From assembly GCA_041485845.1 (NCBI GenBank), contig JBGPKH010000159.1, forward strand, positions 1 to 15,011: DNA of 15,011 nucleotides, written 5' to 3'. A model generated the notes under the pieces. That model was given only the letters and a program-made list of their open reading frames with translations, was not told where the DNA came from and did not search any database. The position numbers were made by a program, and so were the translations under genes. Source of the DNA: OMOG01 sp041485845 (lineage in GTDB: Bacteria; Acidobacteriota; Terriglobia; Bryobacterales; Bryobacteraceae). Of the stretch, positions 6,101 to 13,563 are shown piece by piece. Within the stretch, counting starts at the first letter, position 1, and each line of letters begins with the position of its first letter.

Positions 6101-8296
6101 GTGAGTCCAAACAGTGGGAGGCCGCTTCCGAGCCGCGGCCGCACGCAGGAAGATCGGTTGGCAGGCGAATGCGCCTGCCCTACAAGAACGCCAGCCCTTG
6201 CGCGGCGACGTGGGACGGACGCTTTCGTCTGTCAACCGGGCGACCTCAGCGATTTTTTCACAGCTTGGAAGGGAGCGGTCCTTCTCGCCCCGATCCTGCT
6301 ATTCGGCATGCCCCTCTTGGCCCAGCGCGCCCAGTTGCCTGTCAAGGGGCGGCAGCCGGAGCGCGGCCCGGCGCGCCAATTGCAGCCGATACGCAAGCTG
6401 CCCCGGAAGATGCCGCCATCGGCCGTACCCGGGGAGCGGCAGCCGACCCTGCTCGAGACCTACATCGAGACCCGGCGGCAGGTAATCCAGCAGCGGATGG
6501 TCTCCGAAGACCGGTCGCGGCCGCTGATCCGCGGCACGGTGCGTCCGCTTTCGCCCGAGACGCTGGCGTATGTGCCGCACACGCTGCCGAAGGTCCCCGT
6601 ACTGGTCGCGCGGGTCGCGATCTTGCCGGGCGTTAGCGAGGCGAGCAAGATTCCCAATCGCTGGTTCCTGTTTCCCAGCCCGCCGTGGCGCCGCTACGAC
6701 AATGGCAAGCTGGACGCCATCTACTCCGAATCGCGACTGTGGGATCCCTTCAACCGCAACACGCTCAAGGGCGATTTCCCGTTCGCCGGCCGCCGCAATT
6801 TCTTCGCCTTCACCGGGGTTAGCGAGACGCTGGCGGAGATCCGCCGCTTACCGGTGCCTTCGGGCGCGAGCTTCGCGAGTCCCGGGGAGTTCGGCTTCTT
6901 CGGGCGCGGCGGCCAATTCGCCGTGGCGCAGAACTTCCGCTTCAGCCTCGACCTGTTCCGCGGCAGCGCGGGCTTTCGGCCGGTGGATTGGGAGTTGCGC
7001 GTGACGCCCGAGTTCAACATCAACTACACTCTCGTCCGCGAGAACGGGCTCATCAACAGCGACGTGCGGCAGAGTATCCGGCGCACCGACAGCAACGCCG
7101 GCATCCAGGAGGCCTTCGTCGAAAAGCGCTTGTTCTCGGAAAGGGCGCACTTCGATTTCACGTCGCTGCGGGCAGGCATCCAGCGCTTCACCAGCGATTT
7201 CCGGGGCTTTGTCTTTTCCGACGAGCAGCCCGGCGCGCGCCTCTTCGGCACGTTCCACAACAACATCTTCCAGTACAACCTGGTGTACTTCCACATGCTG
7301 GAGAAGGACACCAACAGCGGCCTCAACCGCTGGCGGCGCCGGCAGCAATCGGTGTACGTGGCGAACCTGTACTGGAACGATTTCCTCAGCAAAGGTTACA
7401 ACCTGAATTTCAGCGCGCTGTATAACAACGACCAGCCCTCGTTCCTGGTGGACAAGAACGGCTTCCTGGTGCGCCCCGCGCCCATCGGCGGCCTCGCGCC
7501 TCCCGTGACACACAAAATTCGCGCCGGGTACGCCGGCATCTCAGGCGACGGGCACATCGGCCGCATCAACGTTTCGCACGCGTTCTACCAGGCCTTCGGG
7601 CGCGACGATTTCAACCCCGTCCCGCTGGTCAAGAATCCGCAGCACATCAACGCGCAGTTGGCGGCGGCGGAGATTTCGTATGAGAAGGATTGGATGACGT
7701 ACCGCGTCTCGGCGTTCTACACCTCGGGCGACCACAAGCTGGACGACGGCCGCGCCAACGGTTTCGACGCCATCGTGCCCAACCAGCAGTTCGCGGGCGG
7801 CGGATTCCTGGGCAACCCGTCGCTGGCCGACCGCGGCCTGCTGAATAACGCCTTCGCCGCCGGCGGCACGAACTTCCTGAATCGGGAGCCGATTCCTTTG
7901 ACGGGTACGGCCGTGACCCTGTTCGCGCCCAACAACCTGATGCCCACCATGCGGGCGGGCCTGTTCGAAGGGCAGGCGAACTTCCTCAATCCGGGGATCA
8001 CGCTGTTCAACGCCGGGTTCGATACCAAGATCACTCCCAAGCTGCGGTCGAACCTGAATGTGAACTGGGCCAAGTTCAACCGCACGGAAGTGCTCCAGGC
8101 GCTGCTGTTCCAGGCCCACATTCGCCACGCCATCGGGCTCGACACGGGCGCCGGCCTTCAGTATCGCCCGCTGTTGAGCGAGAACGTCGTGATCACCGCG
8201 GGCTTCGGCACGCTGTTCCCCGGCGATGGTTTCAAAGATATCTACACAAGCCGAACTTTGTTTTCCGGGTTCATCAATTTGAGGATGGTGTTCTGA
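6101..8296 (+). CDS. Outer-membrane beta-barrel protein next to multihaem cytochromes
   Basis: 731 residues from a GTG start with a GGGAG site upstream. No other plausible start precedes the hydrophobic export signal at about residues 56-74 (WKGAVLLAPILLFGMPLLAQ); the only ATG nearby (6308) lies inside that signal. The mature part has no cysteine and no haem motif. It has many alternating strands with aromatic residues (for example FRFSLDLF, QYNLVYFHML, FINLRMVF) and ends in Phe, as expected for BAM-dependent barrels. It does not show the N-terminal CXXC of MtrB. Encoded between a periplasmic pentahaem and a large decahaem cytochrome, it is a good candidate for the porin sheath of a porin-cytochrome conduit. 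Alternatively it is an unrelated porin or TonB-independent channel. The stop overlaps the next start by 1 base (TGATG). The barrel call is fairly sure; the conduit role is inference. Confidence 0.75.
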   Translation: MSPNSGRPLPSRGRTQEDRLAGECACPTRTPALARRRGTDAFVCQPGDLSDFFTAWKGAVLLAPILLFGMPLLAQRAQLPVKGRQPERGPARQLQPIRKLPRKMPPSAVPGERQPTLLETYIETRRQVIQQRMVSEDRSRPLIRGTVRPLSPETLAYVPHTLPKVPVLVARVAILPGVSEASKIPNRWFLFPSPPWRRYDNGKLDAIYSESRLWDPFNRNTLKGDFPFAGRRNFFAFTGVSETLAEIRRLPVPSGASFASPGEFGFFGRGGQFAVAQNFRFSLDLFRGSAGFRPVDWELRVTPEFNINYTLVRENGLINSDVRQSIRRTDSNAGIQEAFVEKRLFSERAHFDFTSLRAGIQRFTSDFRGFVFSDEQPGARLFGTFHNNIFQYNLVYFHMLEKDTNSGLNRWRRRQQSVYVANLYWNDFLSKGYNLNFSALYNNDQPSFLVDKNGFLVRPAPIGGLAPPVTHKIRAGYAGISGDGHIGRINVSHAFYQAFGRDDFNPVPLVKNPQHINAQLAAAEISYEKDWMTYRVSAFYTSGDHKLDDGRANGFDAIVPNQQFAGGGFLGNPSLADRGLLNNAFAAGGTNFLNREPIPLTGTAVTLFAPNNLMPTMRAGLFEGQANFLNPGITLFNAGFDTKITPKLRSNLNVNWAKFNRTEVLQALLFQAHIRHAIGLDTGAGLQYRPLLSENVVITAGFGTLFPGDGFKDIYTSRTLFSGFINLRMVF
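6160..6179 (+). repeat. Palindromic repeat in the beta-barrel leader, copy 1
   Basis: The arms GGCAGGCG and CGCCTGCC are perfect 8-bp inverted repeats around a 4-base loop. This looks like a REP-type stem-loop. It lies between the proposed GTG start and the signal sequence and is translated as part of GECACPTR. Confidence 0.65.
6214..6233 (+). repeat. Palindromic repeat in the beta-barrel leader, copy 2
   Basis: The arms GACGGACG and CGTCTGTC pair over 8 bases with one G-T wobble around a CTTT loop. This is a second stem-loop 34 bases after the first, of different sequence, just upstream of the signal peptide region. Confidence 0.55.
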
Positions 8297-11200
8297 TGCG
8301 GGCGACAATAGAGATCTCACCGCGGAGGCGCGGAGATGCGGAGAAAACGCGGAGAAAACCGAACTCAAAACCTGAGAGCACAGAGGTAGCAGAGAGCGCC
8401 GAGAAAACCACGCCCTATGGTGCGAAAATTTGCCGGGTAGTTGCAGCCGCGGCTCGGTGTGGCTGCTTCGGGGCGCTGGCATCGTTGCTCCTCGTGCCGT
8501 CACTTCCGGTGGCTGCCCAGCCTACCGGCTGCGAATCCGCCAAGTGCCACGTGGGCATCGAGCCCATGCACGTCTCACCCGCCGTCCACCTGGCGTGCGG
8601 GGAGTGTCACGGCGGCAATCCCGATACCACCGACAAGCTTGCGGGACACGTGCAGCCGCGCAACAAATCGGCGTGGCCTTCCACCGCCAATCCCGCACGC
8701 AACTACGCGGAGCTGAACAAAGAGAGTCCCGAATTTGTCCGCTTCGTGAACCCCGGCGATCTGCGCATCGCCGACCAGACTTGCGGACGCAAGGGCTGCC
8801 ACGTCGCGGAAGTCGGCAAGGTGCGGACCAGCCTCATGAGCCACGGCGCATTTCTCTGGGGCGCCGCGCTCTACAATAACGGCGGCTTCCCGCTGAAGCG
8901 CCCGGTATTCGGCGAGAGCTACAGCCGCGACGGCGTCGCACACAAGTTGGCCGCCGTGCCGCCGCCTTCCGCGAGCGAGATCAAGCTGAAGGCCATCCTC
9001 CCGGAGTTGTGGCCGCTGCCGCAGTTCGAGGCCACCCAGCCCGGCAACACCCTCCGCGTCTTCGAACGCGGCGACGAGCGCCTCAGCAATCGAGGCTTCG
9101 GCACGCTCACCCGCACCGACCCCGTGTTCCAGGGTCTGCAACGCACCCGCCTGCTCGATCCGCTGCTCTACTTCCTGGGCACCAACGACCAGCCGGGCGA
9201 CTACCGCTCGTCGGGTTGCACGGCGTGCCACGTGGTGTATGCCAACGATCGCGATCCGCGGCACTCGGGTCCGTACGCCGCGCGCGGACACCTGGGGTAC
9301 AGCGCGACCAACGACCCCACCATTCCCAAGAACCAAGAGGGCCACCCCATCCAGCACCGTCTCACGCGCAGCATTCCGACCAGCCAGTGCGTGGTGTGCC
9401 ACATCCATCCGGGCACGTCGTACGCGTACCAATATACCGGCTACATGTGGTGGGACAACGAGACCGATGGCGACGCGATGTACCCGGCAAAGACCAAGGA
9501 GTGGAAGGCGGCCGATGCTGCGGAGTCACTGATACGCAATCCGGAAGCGGCCTCGCTCAAGGGCAACTGGTCCGACCCCGCGTTTCTGCGCAACCTGCGC
9601 GACCTCAATCCCAAGCTGAAGCAGACGCAATTCGCAGACTTCAACGGCCACGGCTGGGTGTATCGCGCGGTCTTCAAGCACGACCGCAAGGGCAACTGGC
9701 TCGACAAGGACGACCACAAGGTCGACTTCAACGATCCCCAGAAATTCGACAAGGCCGTACACCTGAGCGACATTCACCTCGACAAGGGCATGCACTGCAT
9801 CGACTGCCACTTCGAGCAGGACAGCCACGGCGACGGTCACCTCTACGGCGAGCCGCGCGCGGCCGTCGAGATCGATTGCGCGGATTGCCACGGCACCGTT
9901 CGCGCGCGCGCCACCTTGAAGACTTCGAACACCGCCGCGCCCGATGGCGGCAACGACCTCGCCACGCTGCGCACACCGTGGGGCGTGCGCCGGTTCGAAT
10001 GGGTGCAGGGGAAATTGATGCAGCGCTCCATGGTGGACGAGAACGTGGAGTGGAACGTCTCGCAGGTGCTCGATTCGGTCACCCCCGGGTCGGCGAACTA
10101 CAACGAGAAGGCGCGCCTCGCCAAGACTATGCAGCGCGACGGCACGACGTGGGGCGCGGCCAACGCCACACCGGACCATCTGGCCCACTCCGATGAGAAG
10201 ATGTCGTGCTACACCTGCCACACCTCGTGGATGACCAGTTGCTTCGGCTGCCATCTCTCCATGAAGGCCAACGCCAACCGCCAGGCGCTGCACTTCGAAG
10301 GCGACGTCAATACGCGCAACTTCACCACCTACAACTTCCAGGTGCTGCGCGACGACGTGTTCATGCTGGGGCTCGACAGCACGGCCAAGAAGAACAGGAT
10401 CGTGCCGGTGCGATCATCGAGCGCCATAGTGGTGAGCTCGCAGAACGCCAATCGCGAATGGATCTACCACCAGGAGCAGACCATTTCGTCGGAAGGCTAC
10501 AGCGGCCAGGCCTTCAACCCGCACTACCCGCACACGGTGCGCACGCGCGAAACGCGCACCTGCACCGATTGTCACGTTTCGCGGGAGAACGACAACAACG
10601 CCTGGATGGCGCAGTTGCTGCTGCAAGGCACCAACTTCGTGAACTTTCTGGGACGGTACGCGTACGTCGGCGAGGGACATCACGGCTTCGAGGCCGTGGC
10701 GGTCACCGAGCACGACGAGCCGCAGGCGGTGATCGGCAGCTATCTGCAGAAGCTCGCGTACCCGGAAAACTACGCCCGGCACCAGAAGACCAAAGAGCTC
10801 ACCGAGGCCTACGAGCACGGCGGCAACGTGCTGAGCTTGCAGCTTCGCGGCGAATATGTGTACGCCGCCAAGGGCCGCGACGGCGTGGAGATCTACGACG
10901 TGGCGAACATCGATAACAAGGGCTTCGCCGAGCGCACGGTCACGGCGCCCGTTTCGCCGATCGGCCAGAAGTTCTACGTGAAGACCAAGGACGCGCGCTG
11001 GATCGCGTCGCCGACTACGCTCGGGGTAGACCCGGCGCGCAAACGCCAGCCGGAGAATGAAGAGCAGCCCATCCACTTACTGTACGCGTTCCTCTACGTG
11101 GCGGACGCCCAGGAGGGGCTGATCCTGATCAATGCCGCGACCCTGCTGGATGGCGATCCGCGCAACAATTTCCTGAAGCGCGCCCTCACCTTCAATCCGA

Positions 11201-11949
11201 ACGGCGCGCTCAAGGGCGCGAATTTCGTGGTGACCGCGGGCAACTACGCGTACGTCTCGTGCGACCGCGGCGTGGTGATCGTGAGCATCGAGGACCCGGC
11301 GAAGCCCGCAGTCGTCGCGGAGATCCCGCTGAAGGGCGCGGGACACATTTCGATCCAGTTCCGCTACGCCTTCGTATGCGATTCCGAAGGTCTCAAGACC
11401 ATCGACATCACGGACGTGAAACATCCCGTGGTGAAAGCTTCGGTCGCCATTCCGGAGGCGCGCGATGTTTACGTGGCGCGCACCTACGCCTATGTGGCGG
11501 CCGGTAAGCAGGGGCTCGGCATCGTCGATGTCGAGCGGCCGGAGCATCCCGGCGCCCCGAAATTCTTCACCGGGGTGAGCGACGCATATGCGGTGAGAGT
11601 CGGGATGACCAACGCCAGCGCGTTCGCGTACGTCGCCGACGGGAAGAACGGATTGAAGGTGCTGCAACTGACGGCGCCCGATCGCACCGAGGGCTTGTGG
11701 GGATTCAGTCCGGAGCCCGTGCCCGAGTTGATCGCCACGTTCAAGACAAAGGGCGAGGCCATCGCGCTTTCGAAGGGTCTCGACCGCGACCGCGCGGTGG
11801 ACGAAAGCGGCAATCAGTTGACCGTGTTCGGCCGGCGTGGCGCGCGGCCGTTCCACCTGGACGAGATGCAGCGCCTGTACCTGCGCGACGGCCAGCTATA
11901 CACCGTGACCAATACGCCGCCGGGCCCGGCGGCAGGAGGTGGCCGATGA
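8296..11949 (+). CDS. Decahaem cytochrome fused to an LVIVD-repeat beta-propeller
   Basis: 1217 residues. After a charged repeat-encoded stretch (about 8-40) comes a hydrophobic export signal (about 48-74, ending VAAQ). Ten haem motifs follow: CESAKCH (79) and CGRKGCH are CX4CH forms, and the other eight are CGECH, CTACH, CVVCH, CIDCH, CADCH, CYTCH, CFGCH and CTDCH (756-760). From about residue 842 at least six LVIVD-type blades appear, with motifs such as YVYAAKGRDGVEIYDV, YAYVSCDRGVVIVSI and YAYVAAGKQGLGIVDV, so the C-terminus should fold as a beta-propeller. It is probably an extracellular or outer-membrane terminal cytochrome whose propeller binds a partner, substrate or surface. It overlaps the barrel stop by 1 base. 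A GAGGA site lies 10 bases upstream of the ATG, and no later start precedes the signal. The domain calls are strong; location and role are inferred. Confidence 0.9.
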   Translation: MRATIEISPRRRGDAEKTRRKPNSKPESTEVAESAEKTTPYGAKICRVVAAAARCGCFGALASLLLVPSLPVAAQPTGCESAKCHVGIEPMHVSPAVHLACGECHGGNPDTTDKLAGHVQPRNKSAWPSTANPARNYAELNKESPEFVRFVNPGDLRIADQTCGRKGCHVAEVGKVRTSLMSHGAFLWGAALYNNGGFPLKRPVFGESYSRDGVAHKLAAVPPPSASEIKLKAILPELWPLPQFEATQPGNTLRVFERGDERLSNRGFGTLTRTDPVFQGLQRTRLLDPLLYFLGTNDQPGDYRSSGCTACHVVYANDRDPRHSGPYAARGHLGYSATNDPTIPKNQEGHPIQHRLTRSIPTSQCVVCHIHPGTSYAYQYTGYMWWDNETDGDAMYPAKTKEWKAADAAESLIRNPEAASLKGNWSDPAFLRNLRDLNPKLKQTQFADFNGHGWVYRAVFKHDRKGNWLDKDDHKVDFNDPQKFDKAVHLSDIHLDKGMHCIDCHFEQDSHGDGHLYGEPRAAVEIDCADCHGTVRARATLKTSNTAAPDGGNDLATLRTPWGVRRFEWVQGKLMQRSMVDENVEWNVSQVLDSVTPGSANYNEKARLAKTMQRDGTTWGAANATPDHLAHSDEKMSCYTCHTSWMTSCFGCHLSMKANANRQALHFEGDVNTRNFTTYNFQVLRDDVFMLGLDSTAKKNRIVPVRSSSAIVVSSQNANREWIYHQEQTISSEGYSGQAFNPHYPHTVRTRETRTCTDCHVSRENDNNAWMAQLLLQGTNFVNFLGRYAYVGEGHHGFEAVAVTEHDEPQAVIGSYLQKLAYPENYARHQKTKELTEAYEHGGNVLSLQLRGEYVYAAKGRDGVEIYDVANIDNKGFAERTVTAPVSPIGQKFYVKTKDARWIASPTTLGVDPARKRQPENEEQPIHLLYAFLYVADAQEGLILINAATLLDGDPRNNFLKRALTFNPNGALKGANFVVTAGNYAYVSCDRGVVIVSIEDPAKPAVVAEIPLKGAGHISIQFRYAFVCDSEGLKTIDITDVKHPVVKASVAIPEARDVYVARTYAYVAAGKQGLGIVDVERPEHPGAPKFFTGVSDAYAVRVGMTNASAFAYVADGKNGLKVLQLTAPDRTEGLWGFSPEPVPELIATFKTKGEAIALSKGLDRDRAVDESGNQLTVFGRRGARPFHLDEMQRLYLRDGQLYTVTNTPPGPAAGGGR
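8316..8410 (+). repeat. Dispersed repeat, copy A (leader of the decahaem-propeller gene)
   Basis: A purine-rich ~95-bp element beginning CTCACCGCGGAGGCGC. It contains a perfect 11-bp tandem duplication (GCGGAGAAAAC at 8338-8348 and 8349-8359). It matches the reverse complement of 12006-12103 over its whole length with few differences and one 2-base length change. It is translated as a charged stretch (SPRRRGDAEK and on) upstream of the signal peptide. Confidence 0.88.
11934..11940 (+). promoter_or_regulatory. Strong ribosome-binding site for the GlcG/HbpS-like gene
   Basis: AGGAGGT, a near-perfect Shine-Dalgarno sequence, ends 5 bases before the ATG at 11946. It fixes the start upstream of the repeat DNA, so the repeat is translated. 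Confidence 0.8.
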
Positions 11950-13478
11950 ATGCGCGCGCTTACACCGTTACCGCTCCCTTACGGTCGCGGCTCGGAACGG
12001 AGCGGTGGTCTTGCTCCGCGATCTCCGCTCGCTCCGCGCTCTCAGGTTTTGACTTTGGTTTTCTCCGCGTTTTCCTCCGCGTCCTCTGCGCCTCCGCGGT
12101 GAGTTTTGGGAGTCCCTTGGCACTCCACGCCCAGCAACTCACTTCCGCCGAAGTGGCGGCGGTCGTCGGCGCGACCGCCTCGGCGGCGGCCGGCGACGGC
12201 ATGGCGATTGTCGTGGTGGACCGTCCAGGCAACCCTCTCGCCGTCTATCGCCGCTCGCAGGCCACCGACGCCGACGTGGAAAAGGCGCTCTCGCTCGCCC
12301 GAACGGGCGCGTTCTTCAGCAATCAGCGGACGCCGCTTTCCTCGCGCACGGTACGTTCCATCAGCCGCTCCAACTTTCCGGAAGGGATTCCCAACCAGCC
12401 TTCGGGCGCGCTGTTCGGCATCGAGAACACCAATCGCGGCTGCGACTTCAACGTGCAGTACCTTCCAGGCCAGGCGTTGCCGCGCACGACGAACGCAACG
12501 TCTACAGGCTACAGCAACGGAATTGCGACGGTCCCCGGCGGCCTCGCGCTCTTCCGCAACGGCGACACGGTGATCGGCGGCGTCGGTGTCGCCGGTCTGG
12601 GAAGCGACGATCTGGATGAGCTCGCCGCGGTCAACGGGTCGGCGGGCGCCGGATTCTTCGTGAACCTGCCGCTGCCCGATCCGGGCTCGGTGTACATCGA
12701 CGGCTTCCGGCTGCCATTCATCCGAAGCGGCACGCCGGCGCCAGCGCCGGGGCCGGCCACTGACGGCACCTACCAGTTGGGTCCGATCGCCGGCTCGCCC
12801 GCACCCGAGGGCTGGCTCGCCGGCCCCACCGCCGGGTCAAAGCTGAGCTTGAGCGACGTGCAGGGCATCGTCGGGAACGCCATCGAGACCGCGCTTCTCG
12901 CGCGCGCCGCGATCCGGTTACCGGTAGGCACGCGGACCAGCATGGCGATCTCGGTGGCGGATCTCGATGGCGCCATCCTGGCGCTCTACCGCATGCCCGA
13001 TTCGACCATCTTCTCGGTCGACGTGGCGCTCACCAAAGCGCGCAACGTGGTGTACTTCTCCGGTCCCAACCGCGACCCGCGCGATCTGCCCGGGGTGCCG
13101 CTGAATTATGCGGTGACCAATCGCACGATCGGTTTCGGCTCGCAGGAGTTCTTTCCGTCGGGAATTTTCAATAGCACTCCCGGCCCGTTCCGCCAGATGT
13201 TCCTGGACGACATTGCGAACCCCTGTACGCAGGGCCACGAGCCGCCGAACAGGAACCAATCGGGCATCGTCTTCTTCCCTGGCTCGGCGCCGCTCTACCG
13301 CAACGGCCAGATGGTTGGCGGACTAGGCGTTTCGGGCGACGGCGTGGAACAGGACGACTTCGTGACCGCCGGAGGCGCGCAAGGCTACGAAGCGCCTCCC
13401 GGAATTCGAGCCGACCAGGTCTTCATCCGCAACGTGCGCCTGCCGTACTGGAAGTTCCCGCGCAATCCGCTGCAGTAG
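11946..13478 (+). CDS. Exported protein with two GlcG/HbpS-like (haem-binding) domains
   Basis: 510 residues. The start is fixed by AGGAGGT 5 bases upstream and by the ATGA overlap with the previous gene. Residues 1 to about 62 come largely from repeat DNA, including the hydrophobic signal (about 36-62, FLRVFLRVLCASAVSF then LALHA). Domain 1 begins LTSAEVAAVV at residue 65, with AIVVVDRPGNPLAVYR and IGGVGVAG. Domain 2 begins LSDVQGIVGNAIETAL at about 300, with AISVADLDGAILALYR and VGGLGVSGDG. These are signatures of the GlcG/HbpS family (DUF336), whose members bind or degrade haem or act as redox accessories. Beside two decahaem proteins, a role in haem handling or redox sensing outside the cytoplasm is plausible. 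Single cysteines sit in NRGCDFN and NPCTQGHE. The family is fairly sure; the function is inferred. Confidence 0.82.
   Translation: MNARAYTVTAPLRSRLGTERWSCSAISARSALSGFDFGFLRVFLRVLCASAVSFGSPLALHAQQLTSAEVAAVVGATASAAAGDGMAIVVVDRPGNPLAVYRRSQATDADVEKALSLARTGAFFSNQRTPLSSRTVRSISRSNFPEGIPNQPSGALFGIENTNRGCDFNVQYLPGQALPRTTNATSTGYSNGIATVPGGLALFRNGDTVIGGVGVAGLGSDDLDELAAVNGSAGAGFFVNLPLPDPGSVYIDGFRLPFIRSGTPAPAPGPATDGTYQLGPIAGSPAPEGWLAGPTAGSKLSLSDVQGIVGNAIETALLARAAIRLPVGTRTSMAISVADLDGAILALYRMPDSTIFSVDVALTKARNVVYFSGPNRDPRDLPGVPLNYAVTNRTIGFGSQEFFPSGIFNSTPGPFRQMFLDDIANPCTQGHEPPNRNQSGIVFFPGSAPLYRNGQMVGGLGVSGDGVEQDDFVTAGGAQGYEAPPGIRADQVFIRNVRLPYWKFPRNPLQ
11968..12004 (+). repeat. Probable dispersed repeat next to copy B
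   Basis: TTACCGCTCCCTTACGGTCG and the following bases run directly into copy B and are read as part of the GlcG/HbpS-like leader. A related, more diverged stretch in the opposite orientation (CCGAGCCGCGGCCG) occurs near 6128 in the barrel leader. From memory this type of element recurs between genes in Solibacter-like genomes; that was not checked. Confidence 0.4.
12006..12103 (-). repeat. Dispersed repeat, copy B (signal-peptide region of the GlcG/HbpS-like gene)
   Basis: Reverse complement of the element at 8316-8410. It shares long identical blocks, including CTCACCGCGGAGGCGC, GAAAACGCGGAGAAAACC and TCAAAACCTGAGAGC. In this orientation it reads as a hydrophobic segment that supplies the export signal. 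The two copies flank the decahaem-propeller gene as a 3.6-kb-spaced inverted pair. Confidence 0.88.
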
Positions 13479-13481
13479 GTG

Positions 13482-13563
13482 TTACAACTGGTACGCGACA
13501 CGCTGCATTGAGCACGTGTTCATTGGCCAGGCGCTCGACGCATTTCAGTTCGATCACGAGTGC
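13482..13563 (-). pseudogene. Remnant of a GxxExxY-type gene
   Basis: On the minus strand, one base out of frame with the dhaK fragment, 13563-13513 reads ALVIELKCVERLANEHV. This resembles the conserved core of GxxExxY proteins (a PDDEXK-nuclease-like family), recalled from memory and not searched. After EHV a further shift would give MQRVAYQL and a stop at 13482-13484. No start, front half or C-terminus of such a gene is present. It is a short fragment joined to dhaK, probably by recombination. Confidence 0.5.

Noticed and set aside
8338..8359. Tandem 11-bp units as a possible CRISPR-like array
   Set aside because: Only two adjacent units without spacers; they are an internal duplication of the dispersed repeat.
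13479..13519. Terminator between the convergent genes
   Set aside because: No GC-rich stem followed by a T-run could be found on either strand.
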